Assembly: GCA_025458905.1 (NCBI GenBank)
Contig: JALORN010000027.1
Span: forward strand, 1-43,358
Length of the DNA stretch: 43,358 nucleotides
Direction: 5' to 3'
From: Steroidobacteraceae bacterium
GTDB taxonomy: Bacteria; Pseudomonadota; Gammaproteobacteria; Steroidobacterales; Steroidobacteraceae
Numbering within the stretch: position 1 is the first letter of the stretch; every line of letters begins with the position of its first letter. The notes beneath the pieces were generated by a model that was not told the DNA's origin, made no database searches, and saw nothing but the letters and a program-made list of their open reading frames with translations. Of this stretch, positions 7,339-14,391 are shown one piece after another. The position numbers and the translations under genes were made by a program.

Positions 7339-7580
7339 CAGTCGTCGAGCGGTATGCGGGGGCTGTCGCCCGGCTCGATCGCGTGGGTTTCGGGCTCCTC
7401 GCGGCGAGGAAAGTCACGGATGCTGCCCGCGAGGGCGCGGATCTGTTCGGGCCATTGGTCGCGGGTGCGCGAGCGGATGATTTCCGCGACCCAGCGGCTG
7501 TACGAGACACCCGCCGCTGCGGCCGCGGCACGGGCCTTGGCGTCGGTTTCTTCGTCGAGATAGAGCGTCACCTGGGGCAT
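7338..7580 (-). CDS. antitoxin, ribbon-helix-helix type (VapB-like)
   Basis: Antitoxin of 80 residues. MPQVTLYLDEETDAKARA gives the DNA-binding strand and first helix, and GVSYSRWVAEIIRSR the second helix, a CopG-like ribbon-helix-helix. The rest is an extended tail that would bind VapC. ATG 7580 is preferred over the open frame's earlier start at 7601, since MPQVTLYLD is the standard N-terminus and the operator occupies 7601-7620. Confidence 0.85.
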   Translation of the reverse strand: MPQVTLYLDEETDAKARAAAAAAGVSYSRWVAEIIRSRTRDQWPEQIRALAGSIRDFPRREEPETHAIEPGDSPRIPLDD

Positions 7581-7600
7581 CGTGAGCCGCCATCGAGCCA

Positions 7601-7620
7601 AGTATAGGTGCGAGTATACT
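7601..7620. promoter_or_regulatory. operator-like inverted repeat upstream of vapB
   Basis: AGTATA and TATACT form a 6-bp inverted repeat separated by eight bases, 21 bases upstream of the vapB start. Read on the minus strand, the half nearer the gene is TATACT, a good -10 element. Overlap of operator and -10 would fit autorepression. Confidence 0.55.
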
Positions 7621-7673
7621 GGCGACGGGAGTCGTCGGCACGCTCCGGATGGGTGCGCGTTCCGCGACGTCGA

Positions 7674-8555
7674 CTACTGGATCGGGACGAGGAACCGCGC
7701 GCCGCGGAACGACAGCACGGTGCCCTCGGCGCTGATCTCGTCGACCCGCAGGCCGTTCGGCAGGACGTCGCCTTCCCTGGCGCGGGTGCCGTTGACGAAC
7801 ACGAAGCGCGCGGTGGGGTTCGGGTCGTAGACGTGCAGGCCGACGCTCGCCGGCGGGATGTCGCCCTTGCCGGAGGCCATCAGGTCGTCGCGGGTCGGGA
7901 TCGCGCTGGTGGTGCGGACGCTGCTCGCGGCGCGGCCGGGCGGGGCGGTGGGGCCGCTGCCGGCGGTCAGGGGGTAGCCGGAGGGCTGGGGCGGCGGGGC
8001 GGCGGCCGGGGGCGGGCCCGCGGTGGCGGGCATGTAGTCGGCGGGGTTCACGGCGGCGCCGCGGGTGTTGGCCGGGGGCTCGTCGTAGGCGGCGGGGTCT
8101 TCCTCGACCAGCGGCGGGTTGAAGCGCGTCGGTGGGCCGGCGGCGCTCGCGGGCGGCTGGACTGCGCCGGTGGCGATCGGCAGGCCGTCGGGACCGAGCG
8201 TGGCGCCGCCGGTGGGATTCGTGCTCGCGGGCAGGGCTGCGCCCGCGGCCGTCGCCGGGGGCGGCGCGGGGGCAGACGGGGCGCTGGCCGTGGGCCCTGC
8301 GTCGGGGTCGCCGCCCGTCGCCCTCGGCGCGGCGCGCGCCGCCGGGGTCGACTGGACGGCGGGGTCCTGCCGGTCGCGCATCAGGAGCACGGCGATCAGC
8401 ACCACGAGGTTCACGCCAAGCAGCACGCCGACCACCACGGCCCAGGCGGGGAAGCGGCGGGGCGGTGGGGCGACCTTGACCTCGAACAGCGCGGGGCCGG
8501 CCTGCTTCTGGCGCTCGTTCTCGGACTTCTTCAGGGCGTCGAGGATGAACGACAT
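7674..8555 (-). CDS. gspB: type II secretion assembly protein GspB
   Basis: Inner-membrane protein of 293 residues that works with GspA to help insert the type II secretin (GspD) across the peptidoglycan. Seen: the N-terminal MSFILDALKKSENERQ signature, one transmembrane helix at about 36-59, a long Pro/Ala/Gly-rich periplasmic linker (60-230), and a C-terminal folded domain from about 235 (VGLHVYDPNPTARFVFVNG, GLRVDEISAEGTVL) typical of GspB/PulB. It follows gspA by nine bases in the same direction, so the two form an operon. The other type II secretion genes are not in the window. Confidence 0.9.
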   Translation of the reverse strand: MSFILDALKKSENERQKQAGPALFEVKVAPPPRRFPAWAVVVGVLLGVNLVVLIAVLLMRDRQDPAVQSTPAARAAPRATGGDPDAGPTASAPSAPAPPPATAAGAALPASTNPTGGATLGPDGLPIATGAVQPPASAAGPPTRFNPPLVEEDPAAYDEPPANTRGAAVNPADYMPATAGPPPAAAPPPQPSGYPLTAGSGPTAPPGRAASSVRTTSAIPTRDDLMASGKGDIPPASVGLHVYDPNPTARFVFVNGTRAREGDVLPNGLRVDEISAEGTVLSFRGARFLVPIQ

Positions 8556-8564
8556 CGGGGTGCC

Positions 8565-10364
8565 TCAGCCTCCCTGGGCGAGCCGGGGCGTGCCGGCGTC
8601 GAGCAAGGGGCTGCCGGGCGTGGCGAGCGCGGTGTCTAGCACGACCAGGGTCTGGATGCCGGCGATGCCGTCGACGGTGAGGCGGTGCCGGCGCTGGAAG
8701 TCCTCGACCAGCGACACGAGCTCGGCGTCGTAGACGCTGTTGGGGGCGAGCTCGGGCTCGAGGCCGCGCAGGCGGCGCAGGCCCTCGCGCAGGCGGCGCA
8801 CGTCGTCGCCACGCATGCCGCGGCTCAGGGTCTTGACGTCGGGCACACCGGGGCGCCACAGCAGCACGAAGTCGCCGAACCACAGGCGCGAGAGCTCGCC
8901 GAGGCGCACGGTGCGCGGCGCGCCGCCGAGGCTCAGGATCGCGCGCTCGTCGTCGAGCGCGGCGAGCACGACCTGGTGGCTGCGACCGCGGGCGTCGTTG
9001 ACGGCGAGGATCGCGGGGCGGTTGAAGAGGCGCAGGTCGGCGAAGGTGCCGCGCTGCACGTAGCACTCGAGGCCCTGCTGCGTCGCCTGGGTGCAGGCGT
9101 CGACGCGGCCGACGAGGTAGCGGGCGTTCCAGAGCGCGAACAGCTTGTTGAACGCGTTGTCGGGGTCGGTCTCGTTGCCGAACTGGGCGAGCAGGGCGTC
9201 GAGCGCGACGGGCGTGCCGACGGCTGCGGCGCGGGTCGATGGGTTGCTCGCGGAGGCGTTGCTGGGGGATGCGTTCGCGGCGCTCACGAGGGCCGGACCG
9301 GTGCTCGCCACGGCGCCCGATTCGCCACGGCTCGCAGCATCACCGGCCGCGGGCGTGACCTCGAGGGGCGTCGCGCCGGGCGCCGCGCCATCCTCGGCTC
9401 CTGGCGCTGGCGCCGCCGTCGCGGTCATCGCCGCATCGGCCGCCGGCGCAGCGCCGCGCGCGCCGACGAGCTGCCACAGCGCGATCACGCCGATCACGAG
9501 CGCGGCGCCCGCCCCGGCGGCGAGCGCCCAGGGCATCCACAGCGGCGCGAACGGCTTGCCGAACACTTCCTTCGCCGCGTCGCGCACCACCTTGCCGGTG
9601 ATGCGGTGCAGGTCCTGGGTGTAGGCGCCGAGCAGGGCGCGGTCGGCGATGATGTTGATCAGGCGCGGCACGCCGCCGGCGAGGCGGTGCAGCTCGAGCA
9701 GCGCAACGGGCGAGAAGATGTCGTGGGTGGAGCCGGCGACGCGCAGCCGGTGGCGCACGTAGGCGGCGGTCTCGTCCTTCGACAGCGGGTTCAGGTGATA
9801 GCGGGCGGTGATGCGCTGGGCGAGCTGGCGCAGGTCGGTGCGGTCGAGCAGCTCGCGCAGCTCCGGCTGGCCGATCAGGATGATCTGCAGCAGCTTCTGG
9901 GTCTCGGTCTCGAGGTTCGTCAGCAGGCGCACCTGCTCGAGCACCTCGGGCTCGAGCTGGTGGGCCTCGTCGACCACCACGACCACGCGCTGCCCTTTGG
10001 CGTGGGCGCGCAGCAGGTAGGCGTTCAGGATGTCGACGAGGTCCTTCACGCTCCTCACGGAGTCGTCGGGCACGCCGATGCCGAGCTCCTCGCAGATGGT
10101 CAGCAGGAACTCGGTGGGGCTGATCCGCGGGTTCAGGATCAGCGCGACCTCGGCGTTCTTCGGGATCTGGGCGAGCAGCGAGCGGATGGTCGTGGTCTTG
10201 CCGGTGCCGACCTCGCCGGTGAGCTGGATGAAGCCGCCGGCCTCGCTGATGCCGTAAACCAGGTGCGCAAGCGCCTCCGAATGGCGCTCGCTCAGGAAGA
10301 GATAGCGCGGATCGGGGGTGATGGCGAACGGCTTTTCGTTCAGCCCGAAGAAGGAGAGGTACAT
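8565..10364 (-). CDS. gspA: GspA/ExeA-type AAA ATPase with peptidoglycan-binding domain
   Basis: Membrane ATPase of 599 residues, partner of GspB. The N-terminal cytoplasmic ATPase begins MYLSFFGLNEKPFAITPDP and has Walker A GEVGTGKTT at 50-58 and Walker B VVVVVDEAHQ around 127-136. One transmembrane helix is at about 279-300. After a low-complexity Ala-rich linker comes a periplasmic region with a C-terminal peptidoglycan-binding repeat (LREGLRRLRG, VEDFQRRHRLTVDGIAG). The start at 10364 is the conserved family start; the frame runs open to 10592 with Arg/Pro-rich sequence that does not fit. A related family of exosortase-associated ATPases exists, but the GspB partner and the peptidoglycan domain favour GspA. 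Confidence 0.9.
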   Translation of the reverse strand: MYLSFFGLNEKPFAITPDPRYLFLSERHSEALAHLVYGISEAGGFIQLTGEVGTGKTTTIRSLLAQIPKNAEVALILNPRISPTEFLLTICEELGIGVPDDSVRSVKDLVDILNAYLLRAHAKGQRVVVVVDEAHQLEPEVLEQVRLLTNLETETQKLLQIILIGQPELRELLDRTDLRQLAQRITARYHLNPLSKDETAAYVRHRLRVAGSTHDIFSPVALLELHRLAGGVPRLINIIADRALLGAYTQDLHRITGKVVRDAAKEVFGKPFAPLWMPWALAAGAGAALVIGVIALWQLVGARGAAPAADAAMTATAAPAPGAEDGAAPGATPLEVTPAAGDAASRGESGAVASTGPALVSAANASPSNASASNPSTRAAAVGTPVALDALLAQFGNETDPDNAFNKLFALWNARYLVGRVDACTQATQQGLECYVQRGTFADLRLFNRPAILAVNDARGRSHQVVLAALDDERAILSLGGAPRTVRLGELSRLWFGDFVLLWRPGVPDVKTLSRGMRGDDVRRLREGLRRLRGLEPELAPNSVYDAELVSLVEDFQRRHRLTVDGIAGIQTLVVLDTALATPGSPLLDAGTPRLAQGG

Positions 10365-10507
10365 GCAAGCCTGCGGCGCGGGCGGGGGCCCGGGCGGCAG
10401 GAGTATTGCATGGGCGGCGTGGGGGCTGGGAGAGTGCGGCGGGCGACAGTCAAGCCGATTCGGCCGACCGGGGTGGCCGCTCCCGTGCCGCGGGCCATCT
10501 AGGAATC

Positions 10508-10732
10508 TTGCGAGGCGAATCGGGCCAAACGCGTCAGAAACGGGCCGACCTGGTGCTCGCGGCTCGCAGTGCGGGCCTGAATCTCTCCGCAACCCTGGAG
10601 CGTGCGTTCACTGCAGAGCTCGCGGAGACCAAACGACGCCACTGGCGGGCGAGTAACGAGGCGGGGATTGCTTCCTACAACGACAGCGTCAGCCGCCTGG
10701 GGGTCTTTTCCAGCGGAAGACGTCGGTTCTGA
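10508..10732 (+). pseudogene. CcdA-like antitoxin, probably degenerate
   Basis: From TTG 10508 (AGGA just upstream) the frame encodes 74 residues. The C-terminal 50 are clearly CcdA: GLNLSATLERAFTAELAE, KRRHWRASNEAGIASYN, GVFSSGRRRF. The N-terminal stretch that should form the DNA-binding beta strand reads QTRQKR, which does not look like a strand, so DNA binding is probably lost. The stop overlaps the ccdB start by one base (TGATG). The neighbouring ccdB is truncated, so the locus is decaying, although this antitoxin could still be made. Confidence 0.6.
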
Positions 10733-10836
10733 TGTCGCAGTTTGCCCTGTACCGTAACCGCGATCCGCGTACGCGCGCCGCCATTCCCTTGCTCGTAGAT
10801 ATCCAGAACGATTTGCTGCTCTGGATTTCCTCGTGA
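10732..10836 (+). pseudogene. truncated CcdB-like gyrase toxin
   Basis: The frame MSQFALYRNRDPRTRAAI, then PLLVDIQNDLL, is the N-terminal third of CcdB, which poisons DNA gyrase. It stops at 10834-10836 after 34 residues, where the family has about 100. The rest of ccdB, including its C-terminal gyrase-binding region, is not visible downstream; a hairpin follows at 10851. The toxin is inactive. Confidence 0.7.
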
Positions 10837-10850
10837 TGGGCTATTGATCC

Positions 10851-10881
10851 GACCCCGACCGGATTCTTCCGGTGCGGGGTC
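10851..10881 (-). terminator. strong hairpin between ccdB remnant and PEP-CTERM gene
   Basis: GACCCCG at the left pairs with CGGGGTC at the right, and an inner CCGGA/TCCGG continues the stem around a TTCT loop. It lies just past the stop (10908) of the minus-strand PEP-CTERM gene and after the ccdB remnant on the plus strand, so it may terminate from either side. No clear T-run. Confidence 0.5.
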
Positions 10882-10907
10882 GTGCGTGTCGGACACTTCG
10901 CCGCCTT

Positions 10908-11675
10908 TCAGCGGCTCTCTACACGCCTGCGGCGCGCGACACCGAGACCGGCGAGGCCCAGGCCGAGCAGGGCGAGGGTGCCGGGCTCGGGCACCGAGGT
11001 GGCCTGCAGGGACTGGAACACGTAGTCGGACTGGTCGGAGCAGGACGACCTCCGGTTGTTCCAGCAGGTCGTGGACTGCACGGCGAGCATGTCGAGCGTG
11101 CGCACGGCGCGGCCACCGAACGGGTTCACGTTGCTCCAGCGGCCGGCGCCGCCGTTGACGATCGCGTCCGGCGTCCAGGTGCCGGTGCCGTTCCACGAGG
11201 ACGAGCTGCTCGAGTTGCTCAGCCAGTTGGTCGCGAGCGTGAACGCGCTGGTGCTGCCGTCGTCGGCGAAGGTGACGTTGAAGCGCGCGACTTCCTCCCA
11301 GTCACCGTACTCGGGGCCGTCGAACAGCAGGCCGATGACCAGGTCGTTGATCACGCTGCCGGAGGGGCCGAACTGGAACCTCAGCACCTCGCTCGAGCCT
11401 TGGCCGAAGGCGTCGATCTCGTTGTTGCCCTGGCCGCGTACGCCGGCACCGGGGACGCCGGGCGAGCCGGGGATCTGCTTGATGCCGATCGTGCCGGCGG
11501 TCATCGGCGTGTTGGTCTGGAATGCGCTGATGGTCACGCCGCCGACGCTGACGGAGGCCTGGCCATCCCAGCTGTTCTGCGCGATCACCGAGATCGGCGC
11601 GGCGAAGGCGGTGGAGGCGATCGGCAGCGCGAGCGCTGCGGCGGTCACGGCGAGGCTGCGGAGTCGATTGGACAT
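10908..11675 (-). CDS. PEP-CTERM sorting-domain protein (tandem paralogue A)
   Basis: Predicted exported protein of 255 residues. N-terminal signal peptide MSNRLRSLAVTAAALALP with a likely cleavage site after AFA; beta-rich body with the conserved segment LLFDGPEYGDWEEVARFNV; Cys pair in the late region; C-terminal PEP-CTERM tail SVPEPGTLALLGLGLAGLG followed by ARRRR. The start at 11675 is preceded by AGGGAAGACAGAAG. A sigma-54-type promoter and a conserved palindrome lie upstream. The next gene upstream (12624 to 11866) is a paralogue about 0.95 kb away, showing a tandem duplication. Function unknown; this copy looks intact. Confidence 0.9.
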   Translation of the reverse strand: MSNRLRSLAVTAAALALPIASTAFAAPISVIAQNSWDGQASVSVGGVTISAFQTNTPMTAGTIGIKQIPGSPGVPGAGVRGQGNNEIDAFGQGSSEVLRFQFGPSGSVINDLVIGLLFDGPEYGDWEEVARFNVTFADDGSTSAFTLATNWLSNSSSSSSWNGTGTWTPDAIVNGGAGRWSNVNPFGGRAVRTLDMLAVQSTTCWNNRRSSCSDQSDYVFQSLQATSVPEPGTLALLGLGLAGLGVARRRRVESR

Positions 11676-11716
11676 CTTCTGTCTTCCCTGGTGGGTGAAT
11701 GATCTGCTCAGGAAGC

Positions 11717-11734
11717 AAGCAAGCGGCTTGCCAA
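11717..11734 (-). promoter_or_regulatory. sigma-54-type promoter of paralogue A
   Basis: On the minus strand TTGGCAAGCCGCTTGCTT has GG at 11732-11731, exactly ten bases, and GC at 11720-11719. TGGCA and TTGCTT both match the RpoN consensus. Transcription would start near 11707, about 32 bases before the start codon. Confidence 0.7.
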
Positions 11735-11756
11735 CCGGAAACGGGCCTTGTCCGGC

Positions 11757-11831
11757 GGGCACTTGCAGGTCGCTTGACGGAATGCGGCGCGTCGATCGTC
11801 AGCTTTGCCGACGTGCGCTGCGTCACGCTCC
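11757..11831. repeat. duplicated upstream regulatory block, copy A
   Basis: This stretch aligns without gaps with 12701-12775 at an offset of 944 bases. Within it GTCAGCTTTGCCGAC (11798-11812) is identical in both copies. The centre of this near-palindrome (GTCAGC-TTT-GCCGAC, five of six pairs) lies about 100 bases upstream of the predicted sigma-54 start, where enhancer-binding activators usually bind. Confidence 0.65.
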
Positions 11832-11865
11832 GCCACGCGCGCGGCGCGCGCCTCGGGCGCGGCGC

Positions 11866-12624
11866 TCATGCACGGCTCCGCTGCGGGCCGTCGTGGCCGA
11901 TCGCGTCGGTGAGCTGCGCGAGCGTCGCGGCGTCGGGGCAGGCGAGCGCTTCGAGCGAGCGCAGCACGTAGTCGGAGCGACGCTGGCGCGGCCTGAGGGG
12001 GTCGTCGTCGTCGCTCGCGCCGGCCTGCGTGGCGTGCAGGTCGAGGCGCGTCACCGCGCGGCCGTCGAAGGGATCGGCGTTGAGCCACAGGCCGGGTCCG
12101 CCGCTCCAGGCGCCGGACGACGTCCAGGGCACCGCGCCGCCGTCCCAGCTGCAGGAGGCGTAGCCGGCGTTGACGAAACTCGTGTAGAGCGTGCAGCGCT
12201 GGGCGATGGTCGAGCCGGCGAACGTGACGTCGATGCGCGCGGCTTCCTCCCAGTCGGAATACTCCGGACCGTCGAACAGCAGGCCGAGGTCGAGGTTGCG
12301 GATCAGGCTCGGGCGCTCGAAGTCGAGGCGCAGCACGGCCTGGCCCGTGGCGTACGCATCGCTCGTGTCGACGTCCGCATCGCCCGGGTCGAGCACGGCA
12401 GCGCCGGCGCCGACGAGCGGGATCGGCTTGATCCCGATGCGGCCGGGCAGCGCGCACTCGCTGCAGCGCAGGGCCTGGAGGCGAAAGCCGTCGCCGGCGA
12501 TGCTCGACTGTTGGTGCCAGTGCTTGCGCGCGACCAGCTGGATGGGCTCGGCCGGAAGCGGCGGCTTCGGGTGCGCGGCGAAGGGCCGGCGTCGGGTGAC
12601 GAGGCTGACGAGTCGGTTCGGCAT
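11866..12624 (-). CDS. paralogue B of the PEP-CTERM protein, lacking signal peptide and sorting tail
   Basis: 252 residues, clearly homologous to the downstream gene: LLFDGPEYSDWEEAARIDV matches its core, followed by GLWLNADPFDGRAVTRLDL and a SDYVLRSLEAL near the end. Both sorting elements have decayed. The N-terminus MPNRLVSLVTRRRPF keeps the NRL start but has lost the hydrophobic core. The C-terminus reads ACPDAATLAQLTDAIG where the paralogue has SVPEPGTLALLGLGLAG, with no hydrophobic helix or Arg cluster. The sigma-54 promoter and activator palindrome are preserved at identical spacing. The frame is open far upstream, so the start is chosen by alignment with the paralogue. Either a cytoplasmic variant or a pseudogene in progress. 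Confidence 0.7.
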   Translation of the reverse strand: MPNRLVSLVTRRRPFAAHPKPPLPAEPIQLVARKHWHQQSSIAGDGFRLQALRCSECALPGRIGIKPIPLVGAGAAVLDPGDADVDTSDAYATGQAVLRLDFERPSLIRNLDLGLLFDGPEYSDWEEAARIDVTFAGSTIAQRCTLYTSFVNAGYASCSWDGGAVPWTSSGAWSGGPGLWLNADPFDGRAVTRLDLHATQAGASDDDDPLRPRQRRSDYVLRSLEALACPDAATLAQLTDAIGHDGPQRSRA

Positions 12625-12660
12625 GCTCCGGGTCCTTCCGTGGGCTCGACGGTGAGGACC

Positions 12661-12678
12661 AAGCAAGGCCCCTGCCAT
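12661..12678 (-). promoter_or_regulatory. sigma-54-type promoter of paralogue B
   Basis: On the minus strand ATGGCAGGGGCCTTGCTT has GG at 12676-12675, ten bases, then GC at 12664-12663. It is at the same offset (944 bases) from the site of paralogue A, although the bases between the two elements differ. The predicted transcript start is near 12651, 27 bases before the start codon. Confidence 0.7.
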
Positions 12679-12700
12679 CTGCGGCGCGGCCTTGGGCGCC

Positions 12701-12775
12701 GGGCACTTGCGGCGCAGTTGACGGAATCTGCCGGTGCGTCTGTCAGCTTTGCCGACGTGACGTGCGTCACAGCGG
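12701..12775. repeat. duplicated upstream regulatory block, copy B
   Basis: Counterpart of 11757-11831. It contains the shared GTCAGCTTTGCCGAC at 12742-12756 and, next to it, a perfect palindrome GTGACG-TG-CGTCAC at 12757-12770, of which only the right half is kept in copy A. Spacing from the palindrome to the sigma-54 GC element is 78 bases in both copies. Confidence 0.65.
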
Positions 12776-12836
12776 TGACGCGTTGCGCTGCGCTGCGCCG
12801 CGATACGTTGCGTGATGTTGCGCGGCGCGCGTGGGT

Positions 12837-13436
12837 TCAGCGCGCGTCGCGGAAGGCGATCGTGCCGGCGTTCGCGGGATGGCGGCCGCGCTTGTCGGCG
12901 TAGAAGGCGCGCAGCACCTCGAGGTCGCGTGCCTCGTCGCCGCTGAAGCGCACCCAGGTGTCGACGCCGACGGTGCGGCTCGCGTAGTCGATGAAGCCGA
13001 GGCCGCAAGGCACGTCGGCGGCGAGGGCGATGCGGTAGAAGCCGCTCTTGAGGTACGGGCGATGGCTGCGCGTGCCCTCGGGCGTGATCGCGAGCCAGAG
13101 CCGCTCGCGGCGGCGCAGCTCGGCGACGATGCTGGCGGTGACGCCGTGCGCGGCGCTGCGATCGATCGCGATGCCGCCGAGGGCGCGCATGAGCGGGCCG
13201 GCGGGCCCCTTGAACAGGCTCGCCTTGCCCATCCACTGCGCCTCGAGGCCGATGGCGCTGCGGCACAGCACGCCTATCGGGAAGTCCCAGTTCGAGGTGT
13301 GCGGGTAGACCATCAGCACGCCCTTGGGGCCGGGCGGGGGCGACCAGGCGATGCGCCAGCCGAGGGCGCGCAGCAGCGCTGCGGCGCCGCGGCTTCCGCG
13401 GCGCGGTCGGGTGGTATCGGGCAGGGCAACGGTCAA
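12837..13436 (-). CDS. lysophospholipid acyltransferase family protein
   Basis: PlsC-type acyltransferase of 199 residues, predicted to move a fatty acyl chain onto a lysophospholipid or similar acceptor at the inner membrane. Seen: HTSNWD at 46-51 (the HX4D catalytic motif), substrate-binding ITPEGTRS at about 117-124, and QWMGKASLFKGP between them. It is shorter than PlsC (about 240 residues) and resembles the small acyltransferases of the glycerol acyltransferase family. It is divergent from the phosphopantetheinyl transferase at 13582, which could reflect a shared lipid or polyketide context, but nothing else supports that. Confidence 0.8.
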   Translation of the reverse strand: MTVALPDTTRPRRGSRGAAALLRALGWRIAWSPPPGPKGVLMVYPHTSNWDFPIGVLCRSAIGLEAQWMGKASLFKGPAGPLMRALGGIAIDRSAAHGVTASIVAELRRRERLWLAITPEGTRSHRPYLKSGFYRIALAADVPCGLGFIDYASRTVGVDTWVRFSGDEARDLEVLRAFYADKRGRHPANAGTIAFRDAR

Positions 13437-13581
13437 CGCAGTCTCGTGGCGGGCCAGGACGCGGGCATCCTAAGCGCAAACGTGGCGCGACGGGGCGCGT
13501 GCGGGACGCGCGGGGCCCGGCGTGGCGCCGACACGTATCATCGGGGGCGGGCTGCGTGCCCGGGGCGAGGGACAGGCAGGC

Positions 13582-14391
13582 ATGATGCGAGGGGCGACGG
13601 GAAGCGGTCCGCGATGGCCGCTGGCGTGGGCCGCAGCGCCGCGCCAGCCGGTGCTCGCGGACGATGCCTGTGACCTGTGGTGCATCGACCTCGAGGGCGT
13701 CGCCGCGGCCGGGGGCGGCGATCCGGCGCGCTCGCCGCTCGATGCGTCCGAGCGCGAGCGTGCGGCGCGCTTCGTTTTCGAGCGCCACCGGCGCTGGTAC
13801 ACGGCGGCGCGCACGGCGCTGCGCGGCATCCTCGGCGCCTACCTCGGGCTCGAGGCCGCGGCGGTGGCGATCGAGATCGCGCCGCTCGGGCGACCGCGGC
13901 TCGCATCCACGGCTGGCGCGGCGTCGGCGCTGGAATTCAACCTGAGCCACTGTGATGCGCTCGCCCTCGTGGCGGTGGCCCGGCGCGGGCCGCTCGGGGT
14001 CGACGTCGAGCAGGTACGCCCGATGCCCGATGCGCTCGCCCTCGCGGAGCGGCATTTCGTGGCCGACGAGATCGCGCACGTGGCGCAGGCGCAGGGCGCG
14101 GCGCGCGACGCGGCGTTCTTCACCTGCTGGACGCGCAAGGAGGCGGTGCTCAAGAGCACCGGTGTCGGGCTGTCGGTGGCACCTTGCACGGTGCGGGTGG
14201 GCGCGACCGCGGAGCCGCTGCCCCTCGACTTCGGCGCGCCGGGCGGCGTGGTGCCGCTGGTGCTGCACTCGCTGCAGGTGCGCGACGGGGCGATCGGGGC
14301 CTGTGCGTTCGCACCCGGGATCCGGCTCGGTGCCGCCTATCGAGTATCGGGTGGCGAGCTGCCCGGGCTCGCGGGTGCGAAGCTGCCGTGA
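13582..14391 (+). CDS. 4'-phosphopantetheinyl transferase (Sfp type)
   Basis: Transfers phosphopantetheine from CoA to carrier-protein domains. From ATG 13582 the product is 269 residues. Motifs: FNLSH at 119-123, GVDVE at 139-143 (Mg binding) and WTRKEAVLK at 183-191, all in the order and spacing of Sfp-type enzymes. An in-frame start at 13522 would add 20 residues; 13582 follows GGGACAGGCAGGC. No polyketide or peptide synthetase is in the window, so the target may be a fatty-acid carrier protein or a distant cluster. The last codon overlaps the start of the rhombosortase-like gene by four bases (GTGA), so the two are translationally coupled. Confidence 0.9.
   Translation: MMRGATGSGPRWPLAWAAAPRQPVLADDACDLWCIDLEGVAAAGGGDPARSPLDASERERAARFVFERHRRWYTAARTALRGILGAYLGLEAAAVAIEIAPLGRPRLASTAGAASALEFNLSHCDALALVAVARRGPLGVDVEQVRPMPDALALAERHFVADEIAHVAQAQGAARDAAFFTCWTRKEAVLKSTGVGLSVAPCTVRVGATAEPLPLDFGAPGGVVPLVLHSLQVRDGAIGACAFAPGIRLGAAYRVSGGELPGLAGAKLP

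Noticed and set aside
8685..10502. 605-codon plus-strand frame
   Set aside because: Antisense shadow of gspA, full of Gly, Ala, Glu, Val and Leu without any motif.
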